Counted from the stretch's first letter, positions 17,714 to 29,226 are shown. The stretch is DNA of 64,000 nt from Paraburkholderia sp. Ac-20340 (GCF_017104965.1 NZ_JAAGPR010000002.1:62001-126000), one strand, 5' to 3'. Numbers and translations: made by a program. Notes: generated by a model not told the origin, from the letters alone.

Positions 17714-19954
17714 TTACCCCCGGCTCTTGTATTGCTGGATCGCCTTCAGGCTCTCGTCGAGCGTGGGCAGCGCGACCGCAGCCGAACCCGCGTCCACCTG
17801 CTTGAGCAGGTCGCGCACGTTCTGCGTTTCCTTCGACGCGCTGTCGAAGTAATGCGCGAGCGCGGCGTCGGCGGCGGCGAGGTCGGACTTGAGCGTGGCT
17901 TCGTTGCGCGAGAGCAGCGACAGGCGCGCTGACAGCAGCCGCAGCTTCACGTTCTCACGCACGAAATAGCCTTGGTCGGGCGAGGCGAGCATGGCGTCGG
18001 CGTTATCGATGCGGCGCACCTGCACGAGGCTGGCGATCTGCTGGCCGATGCCGGAAACGAAGGTGTCGAGCCAGGCCTTCCAGCGCGGCTCGCCGGTAGC
18101 GGCCGCGGTTTTCGCGACGTCGGTCGGCGTGGCGGCTTCCGGTTTGGTATGCGCGACGATCGCTTCGCCCGCGAGCGGCAGCTTGTCGATGGCGGCGAGC
18201 GCCGTGTCGAGCTTGATCGCCAGACCCGCGAGGTCGGTGGACGGCGCGGCCTTGAGCTTGTCGGTGTCCTGCGCGATGGCCTTGCGCACGGCGAGCGCCT
18301 GCGGGCTGTCCGAAGCGGCGAGGCGCGTGTCGGCGCTTTGCAGCGCGAACAGCGCGAGTTGCGTGTTGCCGGTCAGTTGCAGTTGTTCGCTGGCGCTGGA
18401 GAGCATCTGGCCGACTTCGGCGAGGGTCCAGTCGTCGCGGTTCTTCGCGAGATCGGCGTATTGCTGGGCGAGCGCCTGCTGCGAATTTTGCGCATCGGCG
18501 ATCTTGCCTTCGAGCTGCGCCATCTGCTTGTCGATCTGCTGGGCGCTGGTGACGGCCTGATCGGCACGCGCGCGCAGCGCGGAAGTCTGCTGATCGGCAG
18601 CCTGCTGGCGCTGCGCGAGCGCCGCGTCCATGCGGTCGAGCTTGCGGTTGAGCGCGTAACCGCCCGCACCCGCACCGCCCGCGACCAGCACGATCACGAG
18701 CCAGAGGATCGCGGAGCCTGCACCGCCGCGGCGCGCGTTCGCGCTCGCAGGCGGCGCCGATGCATACGACGATGCCGGGCGCGCATTCGAAGACGACGCT
18801 GACGAAGCACCGGAAGATGCCGACGAAGATGCCGACGAAGAAGCGGCCGCCGCCGTCACAGCGGACGACGAAGCGGGCGTGGCGCCTGAGTTGGGAACGT
18901 GGCTGGAATCGTTCTGATCAGTCATGCGTGGTTGTGCCGGCGGCGAGGCCGGGATGTTCTGAACTGGTTGAGCCGCGGACTGCGCGGCTGAAGAACCATC
19001 GGAAGAAACCGAGGATGCCGACTGGGACGATGCGAGCCCGAGCAGCGTATCGACAATGCGTTCGTCGCCCGCGCCGGACACCGTAATCCTATCAAAACCC
19101 AATGAGCGCGCCGTCTCGGCGATCCGCGGATGGGGCGCGACCAGATGGGCGTGGCGCAGTTCGACGATTTCGCCCGCCGTGAGGTGCTCGCGCGCGAGTT
19201 CGTCGAGATTGCGCACGCCTTCGGAGCTGGTCACGAGCCACGCGTGCGGCGCGCCTTCGAGCAGCGTGTGGATCGACGCCCACGCGCCGATCGGCGGCTC
19301 CGGCACGATGCGCCGGTAGGCGGCCACGGCTTCGACTTCGGCGCCCGCTTCGCGCAGGCGGTCGGCGAGCCATTCGCGCCCGCCGTCGCCGCGCACGATC
19401 AGCACGCGCTGGCCCGCGAAGGCGTTCTCGCCGAGCGTCTTTTCTAGCGCGGCGTAAAGCGATTCGGAGTCGAAGCGCGCGGGTTCTTCGTCGGCGGCAC
19501 CGGCCGGGCTGATGACGCGATGCGCGGGAGCGGCGACGCCGTGACGCGCGAGCGCCGCGACGCTGGCCGGACCGACGACCGCGACAGGCAGCGCGTGCGG
19601 CCAGATCGACGAGATCTCGCGATAGCAATCGAACGCGCGATCGACGGCATTCGGCGAAACGAACACCACCAGCGCGTAACGGTCGAGCGCGCCGAGCGCT
19701 TCGCGCAGCGGCGCGTCGTCGCGCACGGGCGCGATGGCGATGAGGGGAAAATCGAGCGGCTTCAGGCCGCGTGCGGCGAGCTGGGTCGCGAGCGTATCCG
19801 ACTGACCGGCCGGCCGGGTTATGACGACCGAAAACGGTGCGCCGGTGTGAGCCTGGCGTGGTTCGGACTGCGCACCATCGGCGGGCCCGCGCCATTCATC
19901 GGGCTGGGCCGAACCGGGCGTGCCGTCGCGGCGCGGCTGCCAGGGACTCGTCAT
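17714..19954 (-). CDS. hemDX: HemD-HemX fusion: uroporphyrinogen-III synthase plus membrane HemX domain
   Basis: 746 residues. After a 40-residue polar leader, residues about 41-300 are uroporphyrinogen-III synthase ([37 protein letters not shown]), which closes and inverts ring D of hydroxymethylbilane. A Ser/Ala-rich linker (about 303-405) leads to one transmembrane helix (about 411-433), a coiled coil and a periplasmic HemX domain. HemX is often labelled uroporphyrin-III C-methyltransferase, but no SAM-binding methylase motif is visible. An internal ATG at residue 344 (MTDQND) could start a free HemX. The start overlaps the hemC stop by 4 nt (ATGA). Confidence 0.92.
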   Translation of the reverse strand: MTSPWQPRRDGTPGSAQPDEWRGPADGAQSEPRQAHTGAPFSVVITRPAGQSDTLATQLAARGLKPLDFPLIAIAPVRDDAPLREALGALDRYALVVFVSPNAVDRAFDCYREISSIWPHALPVAVVGPASVAALARHGVAAPAHRVISPAGAADEEPARFDSESLYAALEKTLGENAFAGQRVLIVRGDGGREWLADRLREAGAEVEAVAAYRRIVPEPPIGAWASIHTLLEGAPHAWLVTSSEGVRNLDELAREHLTAGEIVELRHAHLVAPHPRIAETARSLGFDRITVSGAGDERIVDTLLGLASSQSASSVSSDGSSAAQSAAQPVQNIPASPPAQPRMTDQNDSSHVPNSGATPASSSAVTAAAASSSASSSASSGASSASSSNARPASSYASAPPASANARRGGAGSAILWLVIVLVAGGAGAGGYALNRKLDRMDAALAQRQQAADQQTSALRARADQAVTSAQQIDKQMAQLEGKIADAQNSQQALAQQYADLAKNRDDWTLAEVGQMLSSASEQLQLTGNTQLALFALQSADTRLAASDSPQALAVRKAIAQDTDKLKAAPSTDLAGLAIKLDTALAAIDKLPLAGEAIVAHTKPEAATPTDVAKTAAATGEPRWKAWLDTFVSGIGQQIASLVQVRRIDNADAMLASPDQGYFVRENVKLRLLSARLSLLSRNEATLKSDLAAADAALAHYFDSASKETQNVRDLLKQVDAGSAAVALPTLDESLKAIQQYKSRG

Positions 19955-20994
19955 TGTCCGCCCGTGCCGCTGTCTGTACCGCGCGACGACGGAGGCGCAT
20001 TCGGCACGCGCTGCTCGTGCGCACCGGCTTCGGCCAGTGCGCGCACGATATCGAGCGCGCCTTGTGCGATCAGATCGTCGGCGACCTTGCGGCCGAGCGC
20101 GACCGCTTCCGCCACCGTGGCGGGTGCGGCGGCTTCCTCGGCGGCCAGCACCTGGCTGGCGTTGGGCGTGGCGATCGTGCCGCGCAGCGCGAGCTTGCCG
20201 TCCTGCCACTGCGCGTAGGCCGCGAGCGGCACCGAACAGCTGCCGCCCAGGGCGCGCGAGACCATGCGTTCGGCCTCGACGGCCTTGGCGGTGGCGTCGT
20301 CGTGCAGCGGCGCGAGCCAGGCGGCGACATCGGCGCGATCGGCGCGAATTTCGATACCGAGCGCGCCCTGCCCCGCGGCCGGCAGACTATCTTCAGGCGA
20401 AAGCAGCGCACGGATGCGCGCGCCCAGACCCAGACGCTTGAGGCCCGCGGCCGCCAGAATGATCGCCGCGTAGTCGCCGCGATCGAGCTTCGACAGACGG
20501 GTATCCAGATTGCCACGCAGCGGCTTCACATCCAGATGCGGATAACGCGCGCGGATCATCGACTCGCGGCGCAGGCTGGAGGTGCCGACCACCGCGCCCG
20601 GCGGCAGCGCCGCGAGCGAGTCGTAGTCGTTCGACACGAAGGCGTCGCGCGGATCTTCGCGCTCCATGATGGCCGTGAGCGCGAAGCCTTCGGGCAATTC
20701 CATCGGCACATCCTTGAGCGAATGCACCGCCAGATCGGCGTGACCATCGGCCAGCGCCTGCTCCAGTTCCTTGACGAAAAGACCCTTACCGCCGACTTTC
20801 GACAGCGTACGATCGAGAATTTGATCGCCTCGGGTCGTCATTCCCAGGATTTTCACGTCGCAGGATGGATATAATTTGTGCAGCGCAGCTTGCACATGTT
20901 CGGCCTGCCACATTGCGAGGCGGCTCTCCCGCGAAGCGATGACCAGCGTACGCGGTGTGGCCGACATGGGCGTAGATAACGTCTCGGAATTCAT
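19951..20994 (-). CDS. hemC: Porphobilinogen deaminase (hydroxymethylbilane synthase)
   Basis: 347 residues. [33 protein letters not shown] and RRESMIRA are conserved. The Cys in [11 protein letters not shown] carries the dipyrromethane cofactor. It polymerises four porphobilinogens to hydroxymethylbilane, substrate of the adjacent HemD. The start at 20994 (MNSETL) matches the usual Burkholderia N-terminus; an ATG nine codons later is an alternative, neither having a strong ribosome site. First gene of hemC-hemDX-hemY, divergent from ppc. Confidence 0.93.
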   Translation of the reverse strand: MNSETLSTPMSATPRTLVIASRESRLAMWQAEHVQAALHKLYPSCDVKILGMTTRGDQILDRTLSKVGGKGLFVKELEQALADGHADLAVHSLKDVPMELPEGFALTAIMEREDPRDAFVSNDYDSLAALPPGAVVGTSSLRRESMIRARYPHLDVKPLRGNLDTRLSKLDRGDYAAIILAAAGLKRLGLGARIRALLSPEDSLPAAGQGALGIEIRADRADVAAWLAPLHDDATAKAVEAERMVSRALGGSCSVPLAAYAQWQDGKLALRGTIATPNASQVLAAEEAAAPATVAEAVALGRKVADDLIAQGALDIVRALAEAGAHEQRVPNAPPSSRGTDSGTGGQ

Positions 20995-21456
20995 GGCAAG
21001 CACATCGAATGACGGGTTCGAAAAAAACAGAATCGGATAACAGGCAATGTTAGCACGCGCCCCTTTTTCCGCCTGCCCGATGGGCGATATGAGGCGGCAG
21101 AAGCGGTGGTAAAACCGCGGTCGTAGAACCGGCGTGTGCGGCGGCAAGGAAGAGACCGGGCTTCGAGCAGAAGCCGTGTGCCCCATTCACGTCCTCGCAC
21201 TGCGTGCGGCGACGCCGTCCAGCAAAGCCTGCGCCCGGCGCCTCGTTCGATGTCGCGCATTCAGGATGGCTTGCCCATCCGCTCCAGGTTGCACCGAAGT
21301 AGCGTCGAAGTACCTGAGTCGCGGTCCCGGCCGCGTCCATGCAGTTGGCAGTCCCCGCACCACCTGTCCATCCCCTGATGTTGGTTCGAGTTGGGACGTT
21401 CGTGCCCGATTTTGGCCCATGCAGGGCAATTGCTGGCTAGTCTTGAGGAAAACATC
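20995..21456. other. hemC-ppc divergent intergenic region
   Basis: About 460 bp. A leftward TAACAT (21047-21052 on the minus strand) could be the hemC -10. The ppc ribosome site GAGGA lies about eight bases before its GTG. No other structured element, gene or repeat is convincing. Confidence 0.45.
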
Positions 21457-24400
21457 GTGAAGTCTTCCGGATCGGCGCGCGCACAGCGCCGCAACAACGC
21501 ATCGCAGAACGCATCTTCCGCAGCACAGGCGCAGGCGGAACAATCCACTGGCACGAAGACCACGACCATCACACAAGCCTCGACCGCCTCGAAAACCGCA
21601 ACGCGCAGCGTGAGCGAATCCGCTGCGCCGAAGGCCGCGAAGGCAGCCAAGGCGCTGAAGGCCGCTAAAGCCGATAAGACCGATAAGGCCGTGAAAGCGC
21701 CGAAGGCCGAAAAAGCCGCCAAGGCCGACAAGCCCGCGAAGGCGCTCAAGCCCGCCAAGGCACCGAAGGCCGCCGGCGCGGTGCGCAATGGCCGCGCACG
21801 CGACGACAAGGACCAGCCGCTGTTCGAAGACATCCGCTATCTGGGCCGCTTGCTCGGCGAAGTGGTGCGCGAACAGGAAGGCGACGAAGTGTTCGACGTG
21901 GTGGAAACGATCCGCCAGACCGCCGTGCGTTTTCGCCGCGAAGACGACAGCGCCGACGCGCTCGCCCTGGAAAAGCAGCTACGCGCGCTCTCGCCCGAGC
22001 AGACCGTGAGCGTCGTGCGCGCCTTCAGCTACTTCTCGCATCTCGCGAATATCGCCGAAGACCGCCATCGCAATCGCCGCCGCCGGATTCACGATCTGGC
22101 GGGTTCGGCGCCGCAGGCCGGCACCATCGCGCATTCGCTCGAACGCCTGGCGCAAGCCGGCGCGGCCGCCACGCCGGTGCTCCAGCAGTTCTTCAACGAC
22201 GCGCTGATCGTGCCCGTGCTCACTGCGCACCCGACCGAAGTGCAGCGCAAGAGCACGCTCGATTCGCAGCACGATGTCGCGCGCCTGCTGGCCGAACGCG
22301 ACCAGCCGCTCACGCATCGCGAACTTGAGCAGAACGAAGCATTGCTGCGCGCACGCGTGACCTCGCTGTGGCAGACGCGCATGCTGCGCGACGCGCGCCT
22401 GACTGTCGGCGACGAAATCGAGAACGCGCTCTCGTACTACCACACGACCTTCCTCACCGAGATCCCCGCGCTGTACGGCGAGATCGAAACGCAACTGAAG
22501 GAACACGGTCTTTCGGCGCGCCTGCCCGCGTTCTTCCAGATGGGTAGCTGGATCGGCGGCGACCGCGACGGCAATCCGAACGTCACCTCGGCCACGCTCG
22601 AAGAAGCCAGCGAGCGTCAGGCGCAGGTGATCCTGCAGCACTACCTCGACGAAGTCCACAAGCTGGGCGCGGAGCTGTCCGTGTCGAATCTGCTGGCCGG
22701 CGCGAGCGACGAACTCAAGGCACTGGCCGAAGCCTCGCCCGACCAGTCGCCGCATCGTGTCGACGAGCCGTATCGCCGTGCGCTGATCGGCGTGTACACG
22801 CGTCTGGCCGCCAGCGCCCGCGTGCGTCTGGGCGAAGGCGTGGTGGCCGTGCGCAGCGCAGGCCGCGGCGTGACGCCCGTGCGTGCGACGCCTTACGCCG
22901 ATGCCGCCGAATTCTCGCGCGATCTGCGCGTGCTGATGGACTCGCTCGCCGAACATCACGGCGCGTCGCTTGCCACGCCGCGTCTCGCGCCGCTGTTGCG
23001 CGCGGTCGAAGTGTTCGGCTTCCATCTGGCGTCGATCGACCTGCGCCAGAGCTCGGACATCCACGAAGCCGTGATCACCGAACTGCTTGCGCGCGCAGGC
23101 GTTCAGGCCGATTACGCCGCGCTCTCCGAAGAAGACAAGCAGATCGTCCTGCTCGCGCAACTGGCCGATCCGCGCACGCTGCGCTCGCCGTATCTCGACT
23201 ATTCCGATCTCGTGAAGAGCGAGCTGGGCGTGCTGGAAATGGCGCGCGTGACGCGCGAGAAGTTCGGCGCGCGTGCGGTGCGCAACTACATCATCTCGCA
23301 CACCGAAACGGTTTCCGACCTGCTGGAAGTGATGCTGCTGCAGAAGGAAACCGGCCTGCTGCACGGCCGCCTCGGGCACGCGGAAGATCCCGCCAAGGCC
23401 GCGCTGATGGTGATTCCGCTGTTCGAAACGATTCCCGACTTGCGCCACGCGTCGGGCATCATGCGCGATCTGCTGGCGCTGCCGGGCATCGACGGCATCG
23501 TCGAGCATTGGGGCAACGAGCAGGAAATCATGCTCGGCTATTCGGACAGCAACAAGGACGGCGGCTTCCTCACCTCGAACTGGGAACTGTATCGCTCCGA
23601 ACTCGCGCTGGTCGCGCTCTACAAGGAACGCGGCATCACGCTGCGGCTGTTCCATGGACGCGGAGGCACGGTCGGTCGCGGAGGCGGCCCGACCTATAAC
23701 GCGATTCTTTCGCAGCCGCCGGGCACGGTCGACGGCCAGATCCGCCTGACCGAGCAAGGCGAAGTGATCGCCTCGAAGTTCGGCAATCCCGAGATCGGCC
23801 GCCGCAATCTGGAAACAGTGATCGCCGCGACGCTCGAAGCGACGCTGCTGCCGATGGGCAAGGACGGCGGCAGCAACGAGCCGGATCAATTGCCCGCGTT
23901 CGAAGAGACGATGCAAAAGCTCTCCGACGATGCGATGGCCGCGTACCGTTCGCTGGTCTACGAGACGCCGGGCTTCACCGACTACTTCTTCGCCTCGACG
24001 CCGATCACGGAAATCGCCGAACTCAACATCGGCAGCCGTCCGGCTTCGCGCAAGCTGCAGGACCCGAAGAATCGCAAGATCGACGATCTGCGCGCGATTC
24101 CCTGGGGCTTCTCGTGGGGCCAGTGCCGCCTGCTGCTCACGGGCTGGTATGGCTTTGGCAGCGCGGTGTCGGCGTATCTCGACGAAGCGGGCAGCGAGGC
24201 CGAGCGCACGCGCCGTCTGGCGATGTTCAAGAAGATGTACAAGAGCTGGCCGTTCTTCGCGAACCTGCTCTCGAACATGGACATGACGCTGGCGAAAACC
24301 GACCTTGCCGTGGCGTCGCGCTACGCGCAACTCGTGACCGACAAGAAGCTGCGCAAGCACGTGTTCGAGCGCATCGTGGCCGAGTGGGAACGCACGACGA

Positions 24401-24618
24401 AGGTGCTCGACGAGATCACCGGTTCGAACGGCCGTCTCGCCGATAACCCGCTGCTCGCGCGCTCGATCAAGAACCGCTTCCCGTATCTCGATCCGCTCAA
24501 TCACTTGCAGGTCGAGCTGATCAAGCGCTACCGCGCCGGCGACCCGAGCCCGCGCGTGCGCCGCGGCATTCACCTCACGATCAACGGCATCGCGGCTGGG
24601 TTGCGGAATACCGGTTAA
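21457..24618 (+). CDS. ppc: Phosphoenolpyruvate carboxylase with Lys/Ala-rich N-terminal extension
   Basis: 1053 residues from the GTG at 21457 (GAGGA upstream); E. coli Ppc has 883. It fixes bicarbonate onto PEP to give oxaloacetate. Catalytic His258 lies in [22 protein letters not shown], the Gly-rich loop [14 protein letters not shown] and the terminal RNTG are intact. The core begins near residue 119 ([14 protein letters not shown]). Ahead of it is a Ser/Ala/Thr-rich leader and, at about 56-107, a run of Lys-Ala motifs resembling histone H1 tails. An ATG-type start 22 codons upstream is less likely. Stand-alone gene, divergent from hemC. Confidence 0.95.
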   Translation: MKSSGSARAQRRNNASQNASSAAQAQAEQSTGTKTTTITQASTASKTATRSVSESAAPKAAKAAKALKAAKADKTDKAVKAPKAEKAAKADKPAKALKPAKAPKAAGAVRNGRARDDKDQPLFEDIRYLGRLLGEVVREQEGDEVFDVVETIRQTAVRFRREDDSADALALEKQLRALSPEQTVSVVRAFSYFSHLANIAEDRHRNRRRRIHDLAGSAPQAGTIAHSLERLAQAGAAATPVLQQFFNDALIVPVLTAHPTEVQRKSTLDSQHDVARLLAERDQPLTHRELEQNEALLRARVTSLWQTRMLRDARLTVGDEIENALSYYHTTFLTEIPALYGEIETQLKEHGLSARLPAFFQMGSWIGGDRDGNPNVTSATLEEASERQAQVILQHYLDEVHKLGAELSVSNLLAGASDELKALAEASPDQSPHRVDEPYRRALIGVYTRLAASARVRLGEGVVAVRSAGRGVTPVRATPYADAAEFSRDLRVLMDSLAEHHGASLATPRLAPLLRAVEVFGFHLASIDLRQSSDIHEAVITELLARAGVQADYAALSEEDKQIVLLAQLADPRTLRSPYLDYSDLVKSELGVLEMARVTREKFGARAVRNYIISHTETVSDLLEVMLLQKETGLLHGRLGHAEDPAKAALMVIPLFETIPDLRHASGIMRDLLALPGIDGIVEHWGNEQEIMLGYSDSNKDGGFLTSNWELYRSELALVALYKERGITLRLFHGRGGTVGRGGGPTYNAILSQPPGTVDGQIRLTEQGEVIASKFGNPEIGRRNLETVIAATLEATLLPMGKDGGSNEPDQLPAFEETMQKLSDDAMAAYRSLVYETPGFTDYFFASTPITEIAELNIGSRPASRKLQDPKNRKIDDLRAIPWGFSWGQCRLLLTGWYGFGSAVSAYLDEAGSEAERTRRLAMFKKMYKSWPFFANLLSNMDMTLAKTDLAVASRYAQLVTDKKLRKHVFERIVAEWERTTKVLDEITGSNGRLADNPLLARSIKNRFPYLDPLNHLQVELIKRYRAGDPSPRVRRGIHLTINGIAAGLRNTG
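21622..21780 (+). repeat. Low-complexity Lys/Ala codon repeat inside ppc
   Basis: A degenerate AAGGCC-type repeat encodes [18 protein letters not shown] units over about 50 codons, with Pro and Asp interruptions. Unit length drifts between 3 and 5 codons, so it is low-complexity rather than a strict tandem array. Confidence 0.75.
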
Positions 24619-24636
24619 GTTGGCGTCTTGCCCGGA

Positions 24637-24671
24637 AAGCCTCGCAGATCAACGATCTGCGGGGCTTTTTT
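24637..24671 (+). terminator. Rho-independent terminator of ppc
   Basis: A 14-bp stem (AAGCCTCGCAGATC with GATCTGCGGGGCTT, one mismatch/wobble) over a 3-nt AAC loop, then a T-run. Confidence 0.88.
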
Positions 24672-24751
24672 GTTTTCAGGGCAATGCCGAGATTCACGAG
24701 ATGCCGAAATCTGATGCACAACCGCATCAGATCAGTCATCACGGCGTACCC

Positions 24752-25516
24752 TCACCCCCGCCGCGTCGCCTCGATCATCAACGCATCGAGCTTGAAAGAC
24801 CCGTCGGCCTTCACATCGAAATACTGCTTCACCTCATCGGGCGCGCTCGTCCACATCGAGCGGATCGCCGTCACACGCTCCGCCGGCGTGCGCATGCGCG
24901 CCACCCACGTATCGAAGTCGATATCGATGCGCCAGCGCTCGCTCACCTTCGCATCGAAACCCGCGCGATCGAGCATCGCGACCCACTCATCGGCGCGATA
25001 GTCGCGGATATGCGAGGCATCGCGCAGCACTTCCACGGCCTGGATATGCGTGTCGAAAAGCGGATCGTCGATGCCCGCGATATCGATGAACTTGAGCCGG
25101 CCGCCCGGTTTGAGCACGCGATGCACTTCGGCCAGCGCGCGCGGCACGTCGCGCCAGTGATGCGCGCTCATGCGGCTGATCGCCCAGTTGAACGAAGCAT
25201 CGGCGAACGGCAAGGCTTCGGCCGCGCCCTGCTGCGTGCGGATGCTGGCAAGGCCGCGCTCTTTCGCGGCGGCTTCGACGGTCGCGAGCATCTGCGGGGC
25301 GATGTCGTAGGCCACCACGTCCTTCACGTGCGGCGCGACGGCGAAACTCGCGTGCCCGGCGCCGCAGCCCATGTCCAGCACCGTCGCATTGCCGCAGGTC
25401 GCCGCGAAGGTCGCGGCGAGGTTGTCCAGATCGGCGCCGCTCGCGTGGACCTGGCTCGTGAGGTAGGCGGCGGCGGTCGAACCGAAGGCGTCGGCAACCT
25501 GATCGTGATGTTTCAT
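24752..25516 (-). CDS. Class I SAM-dependent methyltransferase
   Basis: 254 residues, Methyltransf_11 type. Motif [13 protein letters not shown], the acidic YDIAP at the end of strand 2, and [16 protein letters not shown] (motif III region) are clear. These proteins methylate small molecules such as quinone precursors or metabolites; the substrate is unknown. AGGAG lies seven bases upstream of the ATG. It is divergent from an XRE-family regulator 116 bp away, suggesting that the regulator controls it. The pair sits between ppc and argH. Confidence 0.85.
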   Translation of the reverse strand: MKHHDQVADAFGSTAAAYLTSQVHASGADLDNLAATFAATCGNATVLDMGCGAGHASFAVAPHVKDVVAYDIAPQMLATVEAAAKERGLASIRTQQGAAEALPFADASFNWAISRMSAHHWRDVPRALAEVHRVLKPGGRLKFIDIAGIDDPLFDTHIQAVEVLRDASHIRDYRADEWVAMLDRAGFDAKVSERWRIDIDFDTWVARMRTPAERVTAIRSMWTSAPDEVKQYFDVKADGSFKLDALMIEATRRG

Positions 25517-25559
25517 CGCATGCTCCTGTTTGTGGGGACGATTTCGAAGGGGACGCCGC

Positions 25560-25565
25560 TACAAT
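25560..25565 (+). promoter_or_regulatory. Candidate -10 for the XRE regulator
   Basis: TACAAT on the plus strand, 68 bp before the regulator start and 12 bp before the inverted repeat at 25577. The -35 is not convincing. Confidence 0.35.
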
Positions 25566-25576
25566 AGAGCCCCATC

Positions 25577-25588
25577 TGTACCAGTACA
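25577..25588. promoter_or_regulatory. Candidate operator, TGTAC-CA-GTACA
   Basis: A perfect 5-bp inverted repeat with a 2-bp centre sits in the divergent spacer, just downstream of a TACAAT. Its placement suits repression of the regulator gene and perhaps the methyltransferase. Confidence 0.4.
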
Positions 25589-25632
25589 AGTTAAGCAGTT
25601 ATTCTGGTATCAACAGCACCCGCCCCCGTTAC

Positions 25633-26463
25633 ATGAGCACCGATACCCCCGCACCGGCCCACGACGCCGGTTCCGCAAAGACCCTCGACGCCACGCCCGC
25701 ACGCGCGCTCGGCGAATTTATCCGCGCCCACCGCGAGCGGCTTTCGCCCGAGGAAGTCGGCCTGCCGCCGGGCCCGCGCCGCCGCACGCCTGGCCTGCGC
25801 CGCGAGGAAGTCGCGCAGTTGTGCGGCGTCAGCCCCACCTGGTACACGTGGATCGAGCAAGGGCGTCCGGTTTCGGCATCGGCGGACGCGCTCGCGCGCA
25901 TTGCCGTCGCGCTGCGCCTGTCGCGCGCCGAACGCGCCTATCTGTTCGAGCTGGCCGCCCAGCGCGACCCGGCCGAGCCCGATGCGCCCGGCGCCGGCGC
26001 CGCGCCCGAAACGCTGCTGCAAACCGTGCAACTCGTGGATGCGCCCGCCTACGTGCTCGATCGCCAGTGGACCGCGCTCGCCTGGAATGCCCACGCCGCC
26101 GATCTCTTCACCGGCTGGCTCGACGGCGATCACGACCGCAATCTGCTGCGTTTCACCTTTACCGAGCCGCTCGGGCGCGAGTTGATCGTCGATTGGGAAA
26201 CGCGTGCGCGCCGTCTGGCCGCCGAATTCCGCGCCGATTCGATCCGCCATTCGAGCGATGCGCCCACGCGCGCGCTGGTCGATTCGCTGCTGGCCACGAG
26301 CGACGAATTCGCCCGCTACTGGGGCTCGCAGGACGTGTTCGAGCGCGAAGGCGGACGGCGCGAATTCAATCATCCGCGCCACGGCCGCATCGCCTACGAC
26401 CAGATCACGTTCAAGCCCGCGCACCGCGAAGACCTCAAGCTGGTCGTGCTGGTGCGGCTTTAA
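25633..26463 (+). CDS. XRE-family transcriptional regulator with MmyB-like ligand domain
   Basis: 276 residues. An N-terminal helix-turn-helix spans about 25-100 ([37 protein letters not shown]). The C-terminal half ([27 protein letters not shown] onward, then [11 protein letters not shown] and [12 protein letters not shown]) is the MmyB-like PAS-type domain. In actinobacterial and proteobacterial relatives this domain may bind a fatty acid or similar ligand. Divergent from the methyltransferase gene, its likeliest target. Confidence 0.88.
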   Translation: MSTDTPAPAHDAGSAKTLDATPARALGEFIRAHRERLSPEEVGLPPGPRRRTPGLRREEVAQLCGVSPTWYTWIEQGRPVSASADALARIAVALRLSRAERAYLFELAAQRDPAEPDAPGAGAAPETLLQTVQLVDAPAYVLDRQWTALAWNAHAADLFTGWLDGDHDRNLLRFTFTEPLGRELIVDWETRARRLAAEFRADSIRHSSDAPTRALVDSLLATSDEFARYWGSQDVFEREGGRREFNHPRHGRIAYDQITFKPAHREDLKLVVLVRL

Positions 26464-26532
26464 GCGCCCTCCAGGCACGTTCCGGCAATAACGCGCGCGC
26501 CAGGCGCCCCAGGGTACGGCGCGCGCCGATGG

Positions 26533-26538
26533 TAAAAT
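26533..26538 (+). promoter_or_regulatory. Candidate -10 of argH
   Basis: GGTAAAATCG, one of several TAAAAT hexamers followed by a G/C-rich start region found upstream of housekeeping genes in this window. It lies 108 nt before argH. Confidence 0.45.
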
Positions 26539-26645
26539 CGTCAACTTTCCCGCTGCGCGCGGCGCTCTGGCGGCCTTTCCGGCTGCGTTTGAAGCGCCCT
26601 GCTGCGCGGCACGCTTTTTCACCTGCTCGCTCAAGCCCCATCACC

Positions 26646-28052
26646 ATGACGTCCCAACTGCACAAAAAAGGCGAAGCCTGGTCGGCTCGCTTCTCCGAAC
26701 CCATGTCGGAGCTGGTCAAGCGCTACACGTCGTCGGTCTTCTTCGACAAGCGTCTGGCGCTCGTCGACATCGAGGGCTCGCTCGCGCACGCGTCGATGCT
26801 GGCCGCGCAGAAGATCATCTCCGCCGACGACCTCGCCGCAATCCAGGGCGGCATGGCACAGATCAAGGGCGAGATCGAGCGCGGCGAATTCGAGTGGAAG
26901 CTCGACCTCGAAGACGTGCACCTGAACATCGAAGCGCGCCTGACCGCGCTGATCGGCGACGCCGGCAAGCGCCTGCACACGGGCCGCTCGCGTAACGACC
27001 AGGTCGCGACCGACATCCGCCTGTGGCTGCGCGGCGAAATCGACCGCATCGGCGGCCTGCTGGGCGATCTGCGCGGCGCGCTGCTGGACCTCGCCGAGCA
27101 GCACGCCGGCACCATCATGCCGGGCTTCACCCACCTGCAGGTGGCGCAGCCGGTCACCTTCGGCCATCACCTGCTCGCCTACGTCGAAATGTTCTCGCGC
27201 GACGCCGAACGCATGGTCGACTGCCGCAAGCGCGTGAACCGTCTGCCGCTGGGCGCGGCCGCACTCGCCGGCACGAGCTACCCGATCGACCGCTTCGCCG
27301 TGGCGAAGACGCTGGGCTTCGACGGCATCTGCGCGAACTCGCTCGACGCCGTCTCCGACCGCGACTTCGCGATCGAATTCACGGCTGCGGCGGCGCTCGT
27401 CATGACGCACGTGTCGCGCTTCTCGGAAGAGCTGGTGCTGTGGGTGAGCCCGCGCGTCGGTTTCATCGATATCGCCGATCGCTTCTGCACCGGCTCGTCG
27501 ATCATGCCGCAGAAGAAGAACCCGGACGTGCCCGAACTCGCGCGCGGCAAGACCGGCCGCGTGAATGGCCATCTGATCGGCCTGCTCACGCTGATGAAAG
27601 GCCAGCCGCTCGCGTACAACAAGGACAACCAGGAAGACAAGGAGCCGCTGTTCGATACCGTCGATACGGTCGCGGACACGCTGCGCATCTTCGCGGAAAT
27701 GGTCGCGGGCATCACGGTCAAGGCCGATGCGATGCGCGCCGCCGCCCTGCAAGGCTTCTCGACGGCCACCGATCTGGCCGATTACCTCGTGAAGAAGGGT
27801 CTGCCGTTCCGCGACGCGCACGAAGCCGTCGCGCATGCCGTGCGTATCTGCGTAGACCGCAACTGCGATCTGGCCGACCTCACGCTCGACGAAATGCGCA
27901 GCGAACTGCCGGCCGTGGCGCATCTGCTGGCCGAAGACGTATTCGAAGTGCTGACGCTGGAAGGTTCGGTGTCGGCGCGTAACCATCCGGGCGGCACCGC
28001 GCCGGAGCAGGTTCGCGCAGCAATCGTGGCGGCACGCGCAGCGCTGAAGTAA
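26646..28052 (+). CDS. argH: Argininosuccinate lyase
   Basis: 468 residues, typical of ArgH. It cleaves argininosuccinate to arginine and fumarate, the last step of arginine synthesis. The fumarase/aspartase superfamily signature [12 protein letters not shown] includes the catalytic Ser loop; [13 protein letters not shown] and [10 protein letters not shown] are conserved. Cytosolic homotetramer. Single-gene unit with its own TAAAAT at 26533 and a strong terminator at 28078. The start is [16 protein letters not shown]. Confidence 0.95.
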   Translation: MTSQLHKKGEAWSARFSEPMSELVKRYTSSVFFDKRLALVDIEGSLAHASMLAAQKIISADDLAAIQGGMAQIKGEIERGEFEWKLDLEDVHLNIEARLTALIGDAGKRLHTGRSRNDQVATDIRLWLRGEIDRIGGLLGDLRGALLDLAEQHAGTIMPGFTHLQVAQPVTFGHHLLAYVEMFSRDAERMVDCRKRVNRLPLGAAALAGTSYPIDRFAVAKTLGFDGICANSLDAVSDRDFAIEFTAAAALVMTHVSRFSEELVLWVSPRVGFIDIADRFCTGSSIMPQKKNPDVPELARGKTGRVNGHLIGLLTLMKGQPLAYNKDNQEDKEPLFDTVDTVADTLRIFAEMVAGITVKADAMRAAALQGFSTATDLADYLVKKGLPFRDAHEAVAHAVRICVDRNCDLADLTLDEMRSELPAVAHLLAEDVFEVLTLEGSVSARNHPGGTAPEQVRAAIVAARAALK

Positions 28053-28077
28053 GCATTACCCGCCCAACGCTCTGCAA

Positions 28078-28117
28078 CGGGGCGCGCGACGATCACCGTC
28101 GCGCGCCCCGTTTTTTT
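28078..28117 (+). terminator. Rho-independent terminator of argH
   Basis: A 14-bp perfect GC-rich stem (CGGGGCGCGCGACG at 28078-28091 with its complement at 28097-28110) over a 5-nt loop, followed by seven T. Confidence 0.9.
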
Positions 28118-28270
28118 GTGCGGACGCAAAACGGTGCGCTGTACCCGCCCCAAAATGTGGGAAGTGTGCGCCTGCAGCAAACCGACGCGCGGCTATGATT
28201 TTTTGCAGAAGCAACCCGCGGCATCGTATCGTTGCAGGGTTGCCCGTCCGGCCCAGACCAGCACGCACAC

Positions 28271-29191
28271 ATGATCGTCCGACCTCATCTCAACTGGTTC
28301 CGCATGCTGCTCGCGTGGCGCGGTTCCGTCCTGCCGCAACTGCTGCCGCGCCTCTTTATCGTCCTGTGTCTGTCGTTCGTCGCGGTCGCCGCGCACGATC
28401 ACATCCTGCGCGTGACGGTCAATCTGAGCACCGTGCCGTTTTCGCTGATCGGCATTGCGCTGGCCGTGTTTCTCGGCTTTCGCAATAACGCGAGCTACGA
28501 CCGCTACTGGGAAGGCCGCAAGCTCTGGGGGCAAATGCTCAACGAAACGCGCTCGCTCGCGCGCCAATCGCTGGCGCTGGTGCAAGGCGACGATGCCGTC
28601 GAGCGCGCGCGCCCATTCGTCGCCCTGCTCTGCGCATTGCCGCATGCGCTGCGCCATCAGTTGCGCCACACCGACCCGCGCGCCGATCTCGAATCGCGTC
28701 TGCCGCGCGACGTGTTCGAGCGCGTCATGGCCTCGCGCTACCGGCCGATGACGCTCGTGCTTTGCGCCTCGGAATGGCTGCGCGCCGAAGTGCGTGCAGG
28801 CCGCGTGGACAGCTACGCCGTGCTCGCTTTCGAGCGCAATCTCAACGGGCTGTCCGATGTGATCGGCGGCTGCGAGCGGATCGTCTCCACGCCGCTGCCG
28901 TTCGCCTATACGGTGATGATTCACCGCACCGTGTACTTCTTCTGCGCACTGCTGCCGTTCGGTCTGGTGGACAGCATCGGCGCGCTCACGCCGGTTTTCG
29001 CGGTGTTCGTCGCCTATGCGTTCATGGCGCACGAGGCGATCGCTTCGCAGATCGAAGATCCGTTCGGCACCGAGGACAACGATCTCGCGCTCAACAACAT
29101 GTCGATCGGCATCGAAGCGGCGCTGCACGATCTGCTCGGCGATCCCACCACGCTGCCGGAAGCCGTGCCGGGCCAGTGCGTGCTCGATTGA
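28271..29191 (+). CDS. Bestrophin-family membrane protein (UPF0187)
   Basis: 306 residues. GFRNNASYDRYWEGRKLWG, the bacterial bestrophin signature, is at about 70-88. Hydrophobic spans are near 25-45, 55-70, 215-232 and 240-255; IASQIEDPFGTEDNDL near 260-275 is the acidic cluster that binds Ca2+ in animal homologues. Bacterial relatives such as KpBest form pentameric cation-selective channels. Physiological role unknown. It is monocistronic, bounded by terminators at 28078 and 29227. Confidence 0.9.
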   Translation: MIVRPHLNWFRMLLAWRGSVLPQLLPRLFIVLCLSFVAVAAHDHILRVTVNLSTVPFSLIGIALAVFLGFRNNASYDRYWEGRKLWGQMLNETRSLARQSLALVQGDDAVERARPFVALLCALPHALRHQLRHTDPRADLESRLPRDVFERVMASRYRPMTLVLCASEWLRAEVRAGRVDSYAVLAFERNLNGLSDVIGGCERIVSTPLPFAYTVMIHRTVYFFCALLPFGLVDSIGALTPVFAVFVAYAFMAHEAIASQIEDPFGTEDNDLALNNMSIGIEAALHDLLGDPTTLPEAVPGQCVLD

Positions 29192-29226
29192 TCGAAGCCT
29201 GGCCTGCCGACTGCCACCCCAAATGA

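Noticed and set aside
21979..24573. 864-codon open frame antisense to ppc
   Set aside because: Same shadow effect; ppc has every catalytic motif on the plus strand.
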